Shown here: one piece after another, positions 10,078 through 18,804 of the stretch
How the letters are laid out: every line of letters starts with the position of its first letter
Numbering within the stretch: position 1 is the stretch's first letter
Origin: Niallia endozanthoxylica
GTDB lineage: Bacteria; Bacillota; Bacilli; Bacillales; Cytobacillaceae
NCBI RefSeq assembly: GCF_008710145.1
Contig: NZ_VYKL01000019.1
Span: 62,001 to 126,000 of the forward strand
DNA: 64,000 nt
Direction of reading: 5' to 3'
Made by a program: the position numbers and the translations under genes
The notes under the pieces: model-generated
Told to the model about the DNA's origin: nothing
Databases searched by the model: none
What the model saw: only the letters and a program-made list of their open reading frames with translations

Positions 10078-10198
10078 AAACCACGAATGCCCATCGACTT
10101 TTTATATATTTTCCATTTTCTAAAATTAAAACAGCCTCATGAAATCGCAGAATAAATCATCCATGAAAGGCAAAAGTAAGGAAAAGGGGGGAGATGTC

Positions 10199-10381
10199 AT
10201 GAGTGATTGGAATGAACAAAGTGCACCAAATAATAATTTGACCCCAAGCTCTATCCGCTCTTCAAAGCTTGTCGGAAACAACAAACAAAACCATGAGTTC
10301 TCTGAAGAGCTGTCAGATAGCGGTGTAAGGGATAAAGTCATCAATTGGCAGCGAAACAAACGAAAATCAGGAAATTCATAA
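10199..10381 (+). CDS. Small hydrophilic protein of unknown function
   Basis: A 60-residue polar protein rich in Asn, Ser and Lys. An in-frame ATG exists at 10139, but AAGGGGGGAGATGTC lies directly before the ATG at 10199, so I use that start. No family recognised; small Asn/Ser/Lys-rich proteins of this kind are common in Bacillus and some are spore-associated. A terminator follows it immediately. Confidence 0.55.
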   Translation: MSDWNEQSAPNNNLTPSSIRSSKLVGNNKQNHEFSEELSDSGVRDKVINWQRNKRKSGNS

Positions 10382-10397
10382 GATAAGGTATTAGGAT

Positions 10398-10432
10398 AAA
10401 AAGGCTGACTTTATTCCGTCAGCCTTTTATTA
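10398..10432 (+). terminator. Terminator
   Basis: Eleven-pair stem (10399-10409 with 10418-10428) with GGCTGAC core and T tail. Confidence 0.88.
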
Positions 10433-10545
10433 TGCCAAAAAATCTTGATTTAATAAAATAAAGCGAAAGTCGCAAAACTGGGTTATAATGGAAGTGTATA
10501 TTACGCTATATATGGAACGCATTTCTTAGAAATGGGGGGAGGCCT

Positions 10546-11508
10546 ATGAAAATACTATTTATGATTCGTGATCCATTTGTTGATGCCTATCCGAAGCTGA
10601 TTGAGGATGCAAAGGCATTGGCAGATGAGGTCAAAGTATTGTATACAGATAATGGAATTAGCATAGAAAGTCTTATAAAAGAAGTGAAGGATGTAGACAT
10701 CATTGTTGTAGCTATAGTGAAAATTGACCGGGAAGTAATAGATGCTGCCTCTAAATTGAAATATATCATCAAATTTGGTGCCGGCTACGATAATATTGAC
10801 GTTGAATATGCATATGAAAAGGGAATTCCCGTCACAAATGCACCAGGGTATAATGCTGAAGCGGTTGCCGATCATGCCTTTGGATTAATGCTGTCTGCCG
10901 CGAGAGATATTCCTCGGAAAAATAAAGAAATGAAATCTAATCATTGGGAACTTTCTGTTGGCCATGAAATCTATAAAAAACGCTTGGGCATCGTCGGTTT
11001 CGGCTCAATTGGAAAAGCCATTGCAAAGCGAGCAGCCGGCTTTAATATGAAAACCATTGCTTTTGGCAACTATAAGGACTACGAGGCTGCTAAGAAGTGG
11101 AATGTAACCTTTGTTAGTAAAGAAGAACTTTTTCAAGCATCAGATTATATCATCATAAGCACTTCTTTGACCGACCAAAATCGTCAAATGGTAAATAAAG
11201 AACTGTTAAATAGAATGAAGCCAACAGCTTTTATTATCAATATTTCACGTGGTGCGCTAATTAATGAAGAGGATCTCATTGATGCTCTGAAGCAACATAA
11301 AATTAAGGGTGCAGCATTAGATGTCTTCGAAACAGAGCCGCCTAATAATGAATTAGCCATACTGCCTAATGTTGTGGCTACTTCCCATATTGGCGGATCA
11401 ACCTATGAATCGATTCAAAGAATCGGAAATCTAACCATTCAAAATATTTCCAGGTTATTGGAAAATGAACCATTAGAATTTGTCGTAACACCTGCTTTAA
11501 TAAAATAG
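10546..11508 (+). CDS. D-isomer-specific 2-hydroxyacid dehydrogenase
   Basis: A 320-residue NAD-dependent enzyme of the phosphoglycerate/glyoxylate-type dehydrogenase family. The Rossmann motif is GFGSIGKAIAKRA near residue 148. The catalytic set is Arg in NISRGALINEEDL, Glu in FETEPP and His in SHIGGSTYES. It lacks the C-terminal regulatory (ACT) domain of long SerA proteins, so it probably reduces a small 2-oxoacid such as glyoxylate, hydroxypyruvate or a related compound; the substrate cannot be read from the sequence. GGGGGGAGGCCT precedes the ATG. It appears to be monocistronic. Confidence 0.85.
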   Translation: MKILFMIRDPFVDAYPKLIEDAKALADEVKVLYTDNGISIESLIKEVKDVDIIVVAIVKIDREVIDAASKLKYIIKFGAGYDNIDVEYAYEKGIPVTNAPGYNAEAVADHAFGLMLSAARDIPRKNKEMKSNHWELSVGHEIYKKRLGIVGFGSIGKAIAKRAAGFNMKTIAFGNYKDYEAAKKWNVTFVSKEELFQASDYIIISTSLTDQNRQMVNKELLNRMKPTAFIINISRGALINEEDLIDALKQHKIKGAALDVFETEPPNNELAILPNVVATSHIGGSTYESIQRIGNLTIQNISRLLENEPLEFVVTPALIK

Positions 11509-11520
11509 GAAATTTATGAA

Positions 11521-11548
11521 AGTCTCCTTCCATAGGGGGCTTTTTATT
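11521..11548 (+). terminator. Weak terminator after the dehydrogenase gene
   Basis: Eight-pair stem with G-T pairs (11521-11528 with 11533-11540 region) followed by TTTTTATT. Confidence 0.5.
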
Positions 11549-11686
11549 ATTTAAGACTGTATAGAGAGGCAGGGGGTTAAATGAAAAGACTTTTCGCCAC
11601 TATTTCTCGCTATTTTTACATAATAAATCCCAAACCGTGAAAGATAAACAAGGATAGGAAAATTCCACCATGAAGGGAGCAAAAGA

Positions 11687-14600
11687 ATGCGAAAAAAAAT
11701 CTCGCCGTTACTGAAGAAGCTGACGTACTTTGGAAAGACGCAGGATTTAACAGAACACAGTGTTCTTCAGGGAGCCGACCGGGAAACAGAGAAATATTAC
11801 CGGAATCGGTGGCAGCACGATAAAGTTGTCCGCTCTACACATGGAGTAAACTGCACCGGATCGTGCAGCTGGAAAATCCATGTGAAGGACGGAATTATCA
11901 CATGGGAAACACAGCAGACCGATTACCCAACAACAGGACCTGATATGCCGGAATACGAACCGCGCGGGTGTCAGCGTGGCGCAACTTTCTCATGGTATAC
12001 ATACAGTCCTCTACGTGTCAGATACCCCTATGTGAGAGGAGATTTAATCCGAATCTGGAAAGAGGCGCGAAATAAAATAAGTGACCCCGTTCAAGCCTGG
12101 AAATCAATTATAGACGACCCGGAAAAAAGAAAATCATACAAAAGCGCTAGGGGAAAAGGCGGTTTTGTCCGATCGAATTGGGATGAGGTGTATGAGCTCA
12201 TTTGTGCTCAATTAATTTATACGCTTCAGGAATATGGACCGGATCGGATTGCCGGCTTTTCACCGATTCCAGCCATGTCCATGGTCAGTCATGCAAGCGG
12301 TTCGCGGTTCATTAATTTACTTGGGGGAACGATGCTCAGCTTCTACGATTGGTACGCTGATTTACCACCCTCTTCCCCGCAAGTCTGGGGAGAGCAGACC
12401 GATGTTCCAGAGACATCTGATTGGTATAACTCGTCCTATTTGCTTGTTTGGGGTTCAAACGTACCGCAAACTCGTACACCTGATGCGCATTTTCTTACAG
12501 AAGTTCGCTACAAAGGAACAAAGGTTGTCTGTGTAGCACCTGATTATGCTGAATATGTCAAGTTCGCTGATCAATGGCTGCCAGTTCAGGCCGGAATGGA
12601 TGGAGCTCTTGCAATGGGGATGACCCATGTCATTTTGAAGGAATTTTATGTAGACAAACAAATACCATTCTTTGAGGATTATGTCAAACAATATACAGAC
12701 CTCCCATACCTGATTACATTAAAAAAGGATGGAAATCATTTTACTGCGGGCCGTTTCTTACGCGCAAGTGATATAGGAATGGAACTTGAGTATAAAGATT
12801 GGAAAACAATCGTTTATGATAAAAAATCAGGTAAACTCGCTGCACCTAACGGCAGTATCGGCCATCGCTGGGAGAATAAAGGTGAATGGAACCTGGAAAT
12901 GAAGGATTCTGATAATAGTCTGCAAGACTTGGATCCTGCTCTAACGTTACTTGGTATGGAAGATGAAACAGGTGTTTTATACTTGCCTTATTTTGGCACG
13001 GAAAACAATGAAATCTTAAAGCGCGGAGTACCCATTAAAAAAATAGAGCAAAATGGTGAAACCATCTATGTGACGACTGTATTAGATGTTTTAATGGCAC
13101 AGGCAGGCGTGAAGCGTGGAAATTTACCAGGAGATTATCCACAAGATTATGATGACCCTAAACCGCATACTCCGGCCTGGCAGGAAAGCATAAGCGGAAT
13201 TGATCGGAAGGTATGTGCGCAAATTGCTCGTGAATTTGCCCAAAATGCCATTGATTCAGGCGGTAGATCGATGATTATTATGGGAGCAGGTATCAACCAT
13301 TGGTATCATTCTGATGCGATTTATCGTGCCATTTTAAATATGGTTCTCCTTACCGGTTGTGAAGGGGTAAATGGAGGAGGATGGGCCCATTATGTCGGGC
13401 AGGAGAAGGTACGTCCGCTTGAAGGCTGGCAGACGATTGCCATGGCTCGTGATTGGGGTGGCCCGCCGCGTCTGCAAAATGCTACCTCTTTCTTCTATTT
13501 TGTAACGGAGCAGTGGCGGTACGATGATCAGCGTCCGGCTGAGCATATTTCACCGCTTTACGATCAGCCGCGCTATAGCAATATGGCGGATTATAATGCG
13601 TTAGCAGTCAGACTTGGGTGGGTCGCTTCTTATCCTCAGTTTAATGCTAATACATTAAAACTGTATGACCAGGCAAATGCCCAAAATAATGATGAGGCCA
13701 TAAACTATGTGGTCAAACAAATTAAAAATGGCTCGTTAAAGTTTTCCGTCGAGGAGCCAAGTAATCCTGTCAACTTTCCGCGGTCCCTTTTCGTATGGAG
13801 AGCCAATTTAATCGGAAGTTCAGCGAAAGGACATGAATACTTCTTAAAATACATGCTTGGAACCCATAATGGTGTATTGGCTGAACCTTATAAAGATCTT
13901 GGCTGTACAGAAGTAGATGAAACAATCCCAATCCCTGATGAGGGAAAGCTTGATTTGTTAATTGATTTGAATTTCCGTATGTCCGGAACAGGTATGTATG
14001 CAGATATTATTCTTCCTGCTGCCACATGGTATGAAAAATATGATATCAGTTCATCGGACACACATCCGTTTATTCATCCATTTAATCCGGCTATTACACC
14101 ACCTTGGGAAAGCCGAACAGATTGGAATATTTTTAAAAAGTTAGCCCACACTTTCAGTGAAATGGCGAAGCAGTATTTTCCAAATCCGGTTAAGGATATT
14201 GTGACAAATGCCCTTCTTCATGACTCTAGGGATGAAATCTCTCAGAAGTTTGGATTAGTTCCAGATTGGAAACAGGATGGTTCAGAACCTGTTCCTGGGG
14301 AGAATTTCCCGCGCGTGCATGTTGTAGAAAGAGATTATACAAAGGTATTTGATAAATATGTCGCCCTTGGAACCAATGTAAAAGAAAATATCGGTGCTAA
14401 AGGAATGGGATGGGATGTTAAAGAAGAATATGACGAGCTAAAGGATATTTTGGGAACTGCAAAGGATTCCAACCAATATAGCGACTGTCCTGATTTATCG
14501 TTTGATCGTAATGTAGCCGAAGCCATTTTAACCCTATCGAGTACAACGAATGGCTCTGTTAATCAAAAAGCATGGGTTGCACTTGAAAATAGAACAAGTC

Positions 14601-15376
14601 AGAAATTAAGTCATTTGTCTCATGAACGTGCAGAAGAGCATATTTCTTTTGATGAAATATCTGCACAGCCGCGAAAAGTGATTACCTCTCCCGTATTTAG
14701 CGGGATTGAAACAGGAAATAGACGGTATGCCCCATTTGTAATTAATCGTGAATTTTTAGTTCCATTCCGAACCTTAACAGGCAGACAGCATTTTTATTTG
14801 GATCATGAAATGATGTTTGAATATGGTGAAGCCCTTCCTGTTTTTAAAGGACCGATCAAACGGATGGCTTTTTATGATAAAGACGGAAAGCCTGAAACAA
14901 ACAAACAGGAAATACGGCTCCGCTATTTAACACCGCACTTTAAATGGTCCTATCACAGTACTTATTTTGATACATTGCCGATGTTAACATTATTCCGCGG
15001 CGGAACAACGATTTGGCTGAATAATGAAGATGCACAGTCTGTCGGTATCAATGATAATGACTGGCTCGAAGTATATAACCGTAATGGTGTAACTGTCACG
15101 CGTGCAGTGGTCAGTCACCGGATGCCAAAAGGAATATCCTATATGTATCACGTTCAGGACCGTTTGATAAATGTACCGGGATCCACGATTACAAAGGATA
15201 GGGGAGGAACGTTTAATAGCCCAACCTGTCTAACAATGAAGCCGACTCATTTAATAGGCGGCTATGCACAGCTAAGCTATGGATTTAATTACTATGGTCC
15301 GACAGGAAATCAACGAGATGAGCAGGTGATGATTCGAAAATTAGAAAGAAGCGAGGTGGATTGGCTTGAGGATTAA
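11687..15376 (+). CDS. narG: Respiratory nitrate reductase alpha subunit
   Basis: NarG reduces nitrate to nitrite at a bis-MGD molybdenum centre on the inner face of the membrane. The 1229-residue chain has the FS0 iron-sulphur ligands His52, Cys56, Cys60 (HGVNCTGSC) and Cys95 (GCQRGA). FYDWYADLPP at residue 219 contains Asp221, matching the molybdenum-binding Asp222 of E. coli NarG. AAGGGAG precedes the ATG. It is the first gene of narGHJI, and its stop overlaps the narH start. I see no TGTGA-N6-TCACA Fnr site in the 178 bases upstream, so the oxygen control known from B. subtilis is not visible here. Confidence 0.97.
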   Translation: MRKKISPLLKKLTYFGKTQDLTEHSVLQGADRETEKYYRNRWQHDKVVRSTHGVNCTGSCSWKIHVKDGIITWETQQTDYPTTGPDMPEYEPRGCQRGATFSWYTYSPLRVRYPYVRGDLIRIWKEARNKISDPVQAWKSIIDDPEKRKSYKSARGKGGFVRSNWDEVYELICAQLIYTLQEYGPDRIAGFSPIPAMSMVSHASGSRFINLLGGTMLSFYDWYADLPPSSPQVWGEQTDVPETSDWYNSSYLLVWGSNVPQTRTPDAHFLTEVRYKGTKVVCVAPDYAEYVKFADQWLPVQAGMDGALAMGMTHVILKEFYVDKQIPFFEDYVKQYTDLPYLITLKKDGNHFTAGRFLRASDIGMELEYKDWKTIVYDKKSGKLAAPNGSIGHRWENKGEWNLEMKDSDNSLQDLDPALTLLGMEDETGVLYLPYFGTENNEILKRGVPIKKIEQNGETIYVTTVLDVLMAQAGVKRGNLPGDYPQDYDDPKPHTPAWQESISGIDRKVCAQIAREFAQNAIDSGGRSMIIMGAGINHWYHSDAIYRAILNMVLLTGCEGVNGGGWAHYVGQEKVRPLEGWQTIAMARDWGGPPRLQNATSFFYFVTEQWRYDDQRPAEHISPLYDQPRYSNMADYNALAVRLGWVASYPQFNANTLKLYDQANAQNNDEAINYVVKQIKNGSLKFSVEEPSNPVNFPRSLFVWRANLIGSSAKGHEYFLKYMLGTHNGVLAEPYKDLGCTEVDETIPIPDEGKLDLLIDLNFRMSGTGMYADIILPAATWYEKYDISSSDTHPFIHPFNPAITPPWESRTDWNIFKKLAHTFSEMAKQYFPNPVKDIVTNALLHDSRDEISQKFGLVPDWKQDGSEPVPGENFPRVHVVERDYTKVFDKYVALGTNVKENIGAKGMGWDVKEEYDELKDILGTAKDSNQYSDCPDLSFDRNVAEAILTLSSTTNGSVNQKAWVALENRTSQKLSHLSHERAEEHISFDEISAQPRKVITSPVFSGIETGNRRYAPFVINREFLVPFRTLTGRQHFYLDHEMMFEYGEALPVFKGPIKRMAFYDKDGKPETNKQEIRLRYLTPHFKWSYHSTYFDTLPMLTLFRGGTTIWLNNEDAQSVGINDNDWLEVYNRNGVTVTRAVVSHRMPKGISYMYHVQDRLINVPGSTITKDRGGTFNSPTCLTMKPTHLIGGYAQLSYGFNYYGPTGNQRDEQVMIRKLERSEVDWLED

Positions 15377-16931
15377 AGCACAATTTGGCATGGTGATGAA
15401 TTTAGACAAATGTATTGGTTGTCATACCTGTAGTGTGACCTGTAATAACACCTGGACAAATCGAGCAGGTGCGGAATATATGTGGTGGAACAATGTTGAA
15501 ACAAAACCAGGAATTGGTTATCCAAAAGAATGGGAAAATCAAGAAACCCATAAAGGCGGCTGGGAGCTGCGAAACGGGAAAATTGAGTTAAAAGCAGGCG
15601 GCCGCTTAAACAAGCTGATGAATATCTTCTATAATCCAAACATGACAAAAATTGATGATTATTATGAGCCATGGACTTACAACTACGAGCATTTAATTAA
15701 CAGTCCAAAGAAAAAGCACCAACCGGTCGCTCGTCCGAAATCATTATTAACAGGTGAATTTATGGACCTGGATTGGGGACCAAACTGGGAAGATGACCTT
15801 GCCGGTGTGTATGAAACAGGGAAACGGGACCCCAATATGAATAATGTGGACGCCCAAGTGATTCAAGACTTTGATCAAGCTTTTATGATGTATTTGCCGC
15901 GCATTTGCGAACATTGTATGAATCCGCCATGTGTATCGTCCTGTCCATCTGGTGCAATATACAAACGAGATGAAGACGGAATCGTACTTGCTGATCAAGA
16001 TGCCTGCCGAAGCTGGCGTTTTTGTATGAGCGGCTGCCCCTATAAAAAGGTCTATTTTAACTGGAAAACGAACAAAGCCGAAAAATGTACCTTCTGCTTC
16101 CCAAGAATTGAAAACGGTCAACCGACAGTATGCTCTGAAACCTGTGTCGGTCGTCTCCGCTATATTGGCATTGTCTTATATGATGTAGATCGGGTGGCAG
16201 AAGCAGCATCTGTAGAAAATGAGAAAGATTTATATGAAGCACAGCTTAGCCTTTTCCTTGATCCGAACGATCCAGAAGTCATTAAGCAGGCGAAGCGTGA
16301 CGGGATTCCAGAAGATTGGATTGAAGCAGCTCAAGAATCACCTGTGTATAAGCTAGCGATTGAACACAAAGTCGCTCTGCCGCTTCATCCCGAGTATCGC
16401 ACCATGCCGATGGTTTGGTATGTGCCGCCGCTTTCACCGATTATCAATCAGTTTGGCGGAGAAATTGACACGATTGACCCGGCCATTGTCTTTCCGACGA
16501 TTGATCAATTCAGAATTCCTATTCAATACTTGGCAAACCTGATGACGGCTGGAGATACGGATGTCATCAAACGGGTGTTAAAAAGAATGGTGGCTATGAG
16601 AACCTTTATGAGAAGCCATAATCTTGGAAAATCCTATGATGAACAACTTCTGCAAAATGCTGGACTTACCCGCGAATCGGCGATTGAGCTTTATGAACTA
16701 TCAGCCATTGCTAAATATGATGACCGCTATGTGATACCAAAATCACATAGAGAAAAAGCAGCCAATATGTACGAGGCACAGGGTTCAACAGGATACGCAT
16801 TCTCGGAAGGCTGTAACAGCTGCAGTGTAAGCCCGCTGCAGGAGGAGAATGATGACATTTATGCTTTTAGTGAACGGTATTGGAGTGATTTAGGTGGAGC
16901 AATGGATGGAAAACTATCAGTTGACTTTTAA
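15366..16931 (+). CDS. narH: Respiratory nitrate reductase beta subunit
   Basis: The electron-transfer subunit, 521 residues, carrying three [4Fe-4S] and one [3Fe-4S] cluster between NarI and NarG. Four Cys groups are visible: CIGCHTCSVTC at residues 15-25, CEHCMNPPCVSSC, CRSWRFCMSGC and CTFC...CSETC. The Trp in CRSWRFC replaces a Cys, as in the E. coli protein, which gives the [3Fe-4S] cluster. The start is a TTG at 15366, inside the end of narG, with GAGGTG eight bases upstream; the resulting N terminus MRIKAQFGMVMNLDKC matches Bacillus NarH. Overlap with narG suggests coupled translation. Confidence 0.96.
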   Translation: MRIKAQFGMVMNLDKCIGCHTCSVTCNNTWTNRAGAEYMWWNNVETKPGIGYPKEWENQETHKGGWELRNGKIELKAGGRLNKLMNIFYNPNMTKIDDYYEPWTYNYEHLINSPKKKHQPVARPKSLLTGEFMDLDWGPNWEDDLAGVYETGKRDPNMNNVDAQVIQDFDQAFMMYLPRICEHCMNPPCVSSCPSGAIYKRDEDGIVLADQDACRSWRFCMSGCPYKKVYFNWKTNKAEKCTFCFPRIENGQPTVCSETCVGRLRYIGIVLYDVDRVAEAASVENEKDLYEAQLSLFLDPNDPEVIKQAKRDGIPEDWIEAAQESPVYKLAIEHKVALPLHPEYRTMPMVWYVPPLSPIINQFGGEIDTIDPAIVFPTIDQFRIPIQYLANLMTAGDTDVIKRVLKRMVAMRTFMRSHNLGKSYDEQLLQNAGLTRESAIELYELSAIAKYDDRYVIPKSHREKAANMYEAQGSTGYAFSEGCNSCSVSPLQEENDDIYAFSERYWSDLGGAMDGKLSVDF

Positions 16932-17454
16932 ATTATGTTCAATGATGCTTCGCTACCCTGACAAAGAATGGGTACAGAGTGATGAAATGCAGGAATTGAT
17001 TCAGTCAGTTGAAGAAGATGAGATGAGACACGCGTTCCTCTCTTTTTGGGACTATGTGCGGGAAACGAGTTGGGAAGATCTAGCGGAAAATTATGTGAGA
17101 TGGTTTGATCTTACGGAAAGTACAACCCTTTATTTAACTTATGGGATTTTCGGTGATAACCGGGAAAGAGGACCGGCATTTGTGAAATTAAAGATGGAAT
17201 TTGCGAAGGCAGGCTTTTATATTAAGGAAAATGAATTACCTGATTATCTGCCGCTTATTCTTGAATTCGCTTCAATGGCTGAATTGAAATACGCAAAAAA
17301 GGTTCTTGCTATTCATTTAAAAGCAATTGATTCCTTATTTGAGGGGCTGAACAAACAAAAGAATCCATATGCTTATTTAGTAAGTGCATGTTTAATGGAA
17401 ATAGACAACCTATTGCCAAGAAAAGAAGAAAGGATTAACCACAATGTTGGTTAA
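16906..17454 (+). CDS. narJ: Nitrate reductase assembly chaperone
   Basis: NarJ/TorD-type chaperone of 182 residues that holds apo-NarG until the molybdenum cofactor is inserted; it is not part of the final enzyme. The all-helical chain includes the family segments FKLCSMMLRYPD at the start, EDLAENYVRWFDLTE and LPDYLPLILEFAS. I use the ATG at 16906, preceded by AGGTGGAG; a GTG at 16894 is in frame but poorly spaced. The gene overlaps the end of narH by 26 bases. Its stop codon lies inside a perfect hairpin just before the narI ribosome site. Confidence 0.92.
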   Translation: MENYQLTFKLCSMMLRYPDKEWVQSDEMQELIQSVEEDEMRHAFLSFWDYVRETSWEDLAENYVRWFDLTESTTLYLTYGIFGDNRERGPAFVKLKMEFAKAGFYIKENELPDYLPLILEFASMAELKYAKKVLAIHLKAIDSLFEGLNKQKNPYAYLVSACLMEIDNLLPRKEERINHNVG

Positions 17455-17459
17455 TCCTT
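17430..17459 (+). promoter_or_regulatory. narJ-narI intercistronic hairpin
   Basis: A perfect 12-pair stem (17430-17441 with 17448-17459) with a six-base loop contains the narJ stop codon and ends four bases before the narI GGAGGG. There is no T tract, so it is not a terminator. It could tune NarI translation or mRNA processing. Confidence 0.55.
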
Positions 17460-17475
17460 GCTGGAGGGAATCCAA

Positions 17476-18198
17476 GTGATTACATTAACATTCATGGATG
17501 TCTTTTTATGGGTGATTTTCCCATACTTAGCGCTCACTGTATTTGTATTAGGACATATATACCGCTATAACACCGATCAATTCGGCTGGTCAGCTAAGTC
17601 TAGTGAATTTATCCAAAAAGATTCATTATTAAAATGGGGGAGTATCCTTTTTCATTATGGAATTGTATTTGTCTTTTTCGGACATGTAGCAGGTGTATTA
17701 ATACCTAAGGGCTTCTATGATACCATTGGTATTAATGAACATATGTATCATTTCGGTGCCGTCTGGATTGGCGGTTTAGCCGGTGTAGCTACGGTTATAG
17801 GCGGTTTACTACTGACCGTCCGCCGTGTGACAAACAAGAGAGTTTCGAAAAACAGCGCAAAGAGGGACCTGATTACATTACTTTGGATTGGTGTTGTGGT
17901 TGTTCTCGGATTTACGAATACCATTGGATATACAGCAACCGGAGGAGATTTTGATTATCGGACTACCATCGGTCCCTGGTTCAGAGGCATTTTAACCTTT
18001 AGACCAATGCCTGATTTAATGGCGATTTCACCAATCGGCTTTAAGCTCCATATTTTCACGGGCTTTCTATTATTTGCTCTCTGGCCGTTTACCCGCCTTG
18101 TCCACGTCTGGAGCCTTCCTTTGGAATATTTGACAAGGAAATATGTCGTCTACCGTAAAATGAATACTCGTAAAGCCGTTCGTGGAGCTGAAGAGTAA
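17476..18198 (+). CDS. narI: Respiratory nitrate reductase gamma subunit
   Basis: The membrane cytochrome b subunit (240 residues) that oxidises menaquinol and anchors NarGH. Five hydrophobic helices are visible. Candidate haem-ligand histidines lie in FVLGHIYRY, LFHYGIVFVFFGHVAG, KLHIFTGF and RLVHVWSLP. The GTG at 17476 is preferred because GGAGGG sits seven bases upstream; a TTG at 17458 has no ribosome site. A hairpin terminator shared with the convergent hemerythrin gene follows, closing the narGHJI operon. Confidence 0.95.
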   Translation: MITLTFMDVFLWVIFPYLALTVFVLGHIYRYNTDQFGWSAKSSEFIQKDSLLKWGSILFHYGIVFVFFGHVAGVLIPKGFYDTIGINEHMYHFGAVWIGGLAGVATVIGGLLLTVRRVTNKRVSKNSAKRDLITLLWIGVVVVLGFTNTIGYTATGGDFDYRTTIGPWFRGILTFRPMPDLMAISPIGFKLHIFTGFLLFALWPFTRLVHVWSLPLEYLTRKYVVYRKMNTRKAVRGAEE

Positions 18199-18207
18199 TA
18201 TATACGA

Positions 18208-18238
18208 AAAAAGGAACCACAATGCATGGTTCCTTTTT
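18208..18238. terminator. Bidirectional terminator after narI
   Basis: Twelve-pair stem (18208-18219 with 18227-18238) with A and T tracts on both sides. It overlaps the stop of the convergent minus-strand gene. Confidence 0.9.
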
Positions 18239-18665
18239 AATGATGATTGAACAAATAACCTTCTTCCTGCTGGTTATGAATCTTTGCTAGTACATAAATG
18301 GCTTTAAAATAGTCAACCATTTCATCGCTAATGGTTTCTTGGTTCATTTTCTGTTTTATTTCATCAATGATGGTGCGAAAAAGCTCATGATCTCTTTTTA
18401 ACATCGTTAAGGGTGTCGCTAATTCCGGCTTCTCTTTTATTTTTTCATCATAAAATTCCTCTTCCTCCGAATCAGCGTGGGCAATTAGTCGTGTTTCCCA
18501 ATGCTCAATCAGTGCTTCTGCTGTCATTCTGGCATGTTTTTCATGATCCTCAAGCTTTTCATGACGAACCTTTAAAAGAAGATTAAGTAAATCTCTTCCT
18601 TCTGTTACTACTCCATCATGAATCGAACGATGTGCATCTAATTTATGTAATGAAGGACCTGACAT
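18237..18665 (-). CDS. Hemerythrin-like (HHE) domain protein
   Basis: A 142-residue four-helix protein. His residues placed as in HHE domains lie in RSIHDGV, LIAHADSEEEEFY, KRDHELF and IHNQQEEGYLF, with Glu residues nearby, enough for a di-iron centre. I start at the ATG at 18665, preceded by AGGAGG; an upstream extension in frame has no ribosome site and encodes an unlikely peptide. It lies 140 bases after the NarK-PAS gene on the same strand and converges on narI. In a nitrate-respiring context, oxygen or nitric oxide sensing, or protection against nitrosative damage, is a reasonable inference. Confidence 0.8.
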   Translation of the reverse strand: MSGPSLHKLDAHRSIHDGVVTEGRDLLNLLLKVRHEKLEDHEKHARMTAEALIEHWETRLIAHADSEEEEFYDEKIKEKPELATPLTMLKRDHELFRTIIDEIKQKMNQETISDEMVDYFKAIYVLAKIHNQQEEGYLFNHH

Positions 18666-18804
18666 ACGATGAATTCCTCCTGTTTTATTAAAGTGAATTT
18701 GTTCTGTAAGGAAAGCTCCTTTTGCTTGAACATTTTTAAGTATGGTCATGAATGAAAACAAGTAAACATAAAAAGGGGGAATCCTGTGGACACCACTGCA
18801 AAAA

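Noticed and set aside
11509..11686. Fnr box expected before narG
   Set aside because: I looked for TGTGA-N6-TCACA on both strands here and before narK and cydA and found no convincing match.
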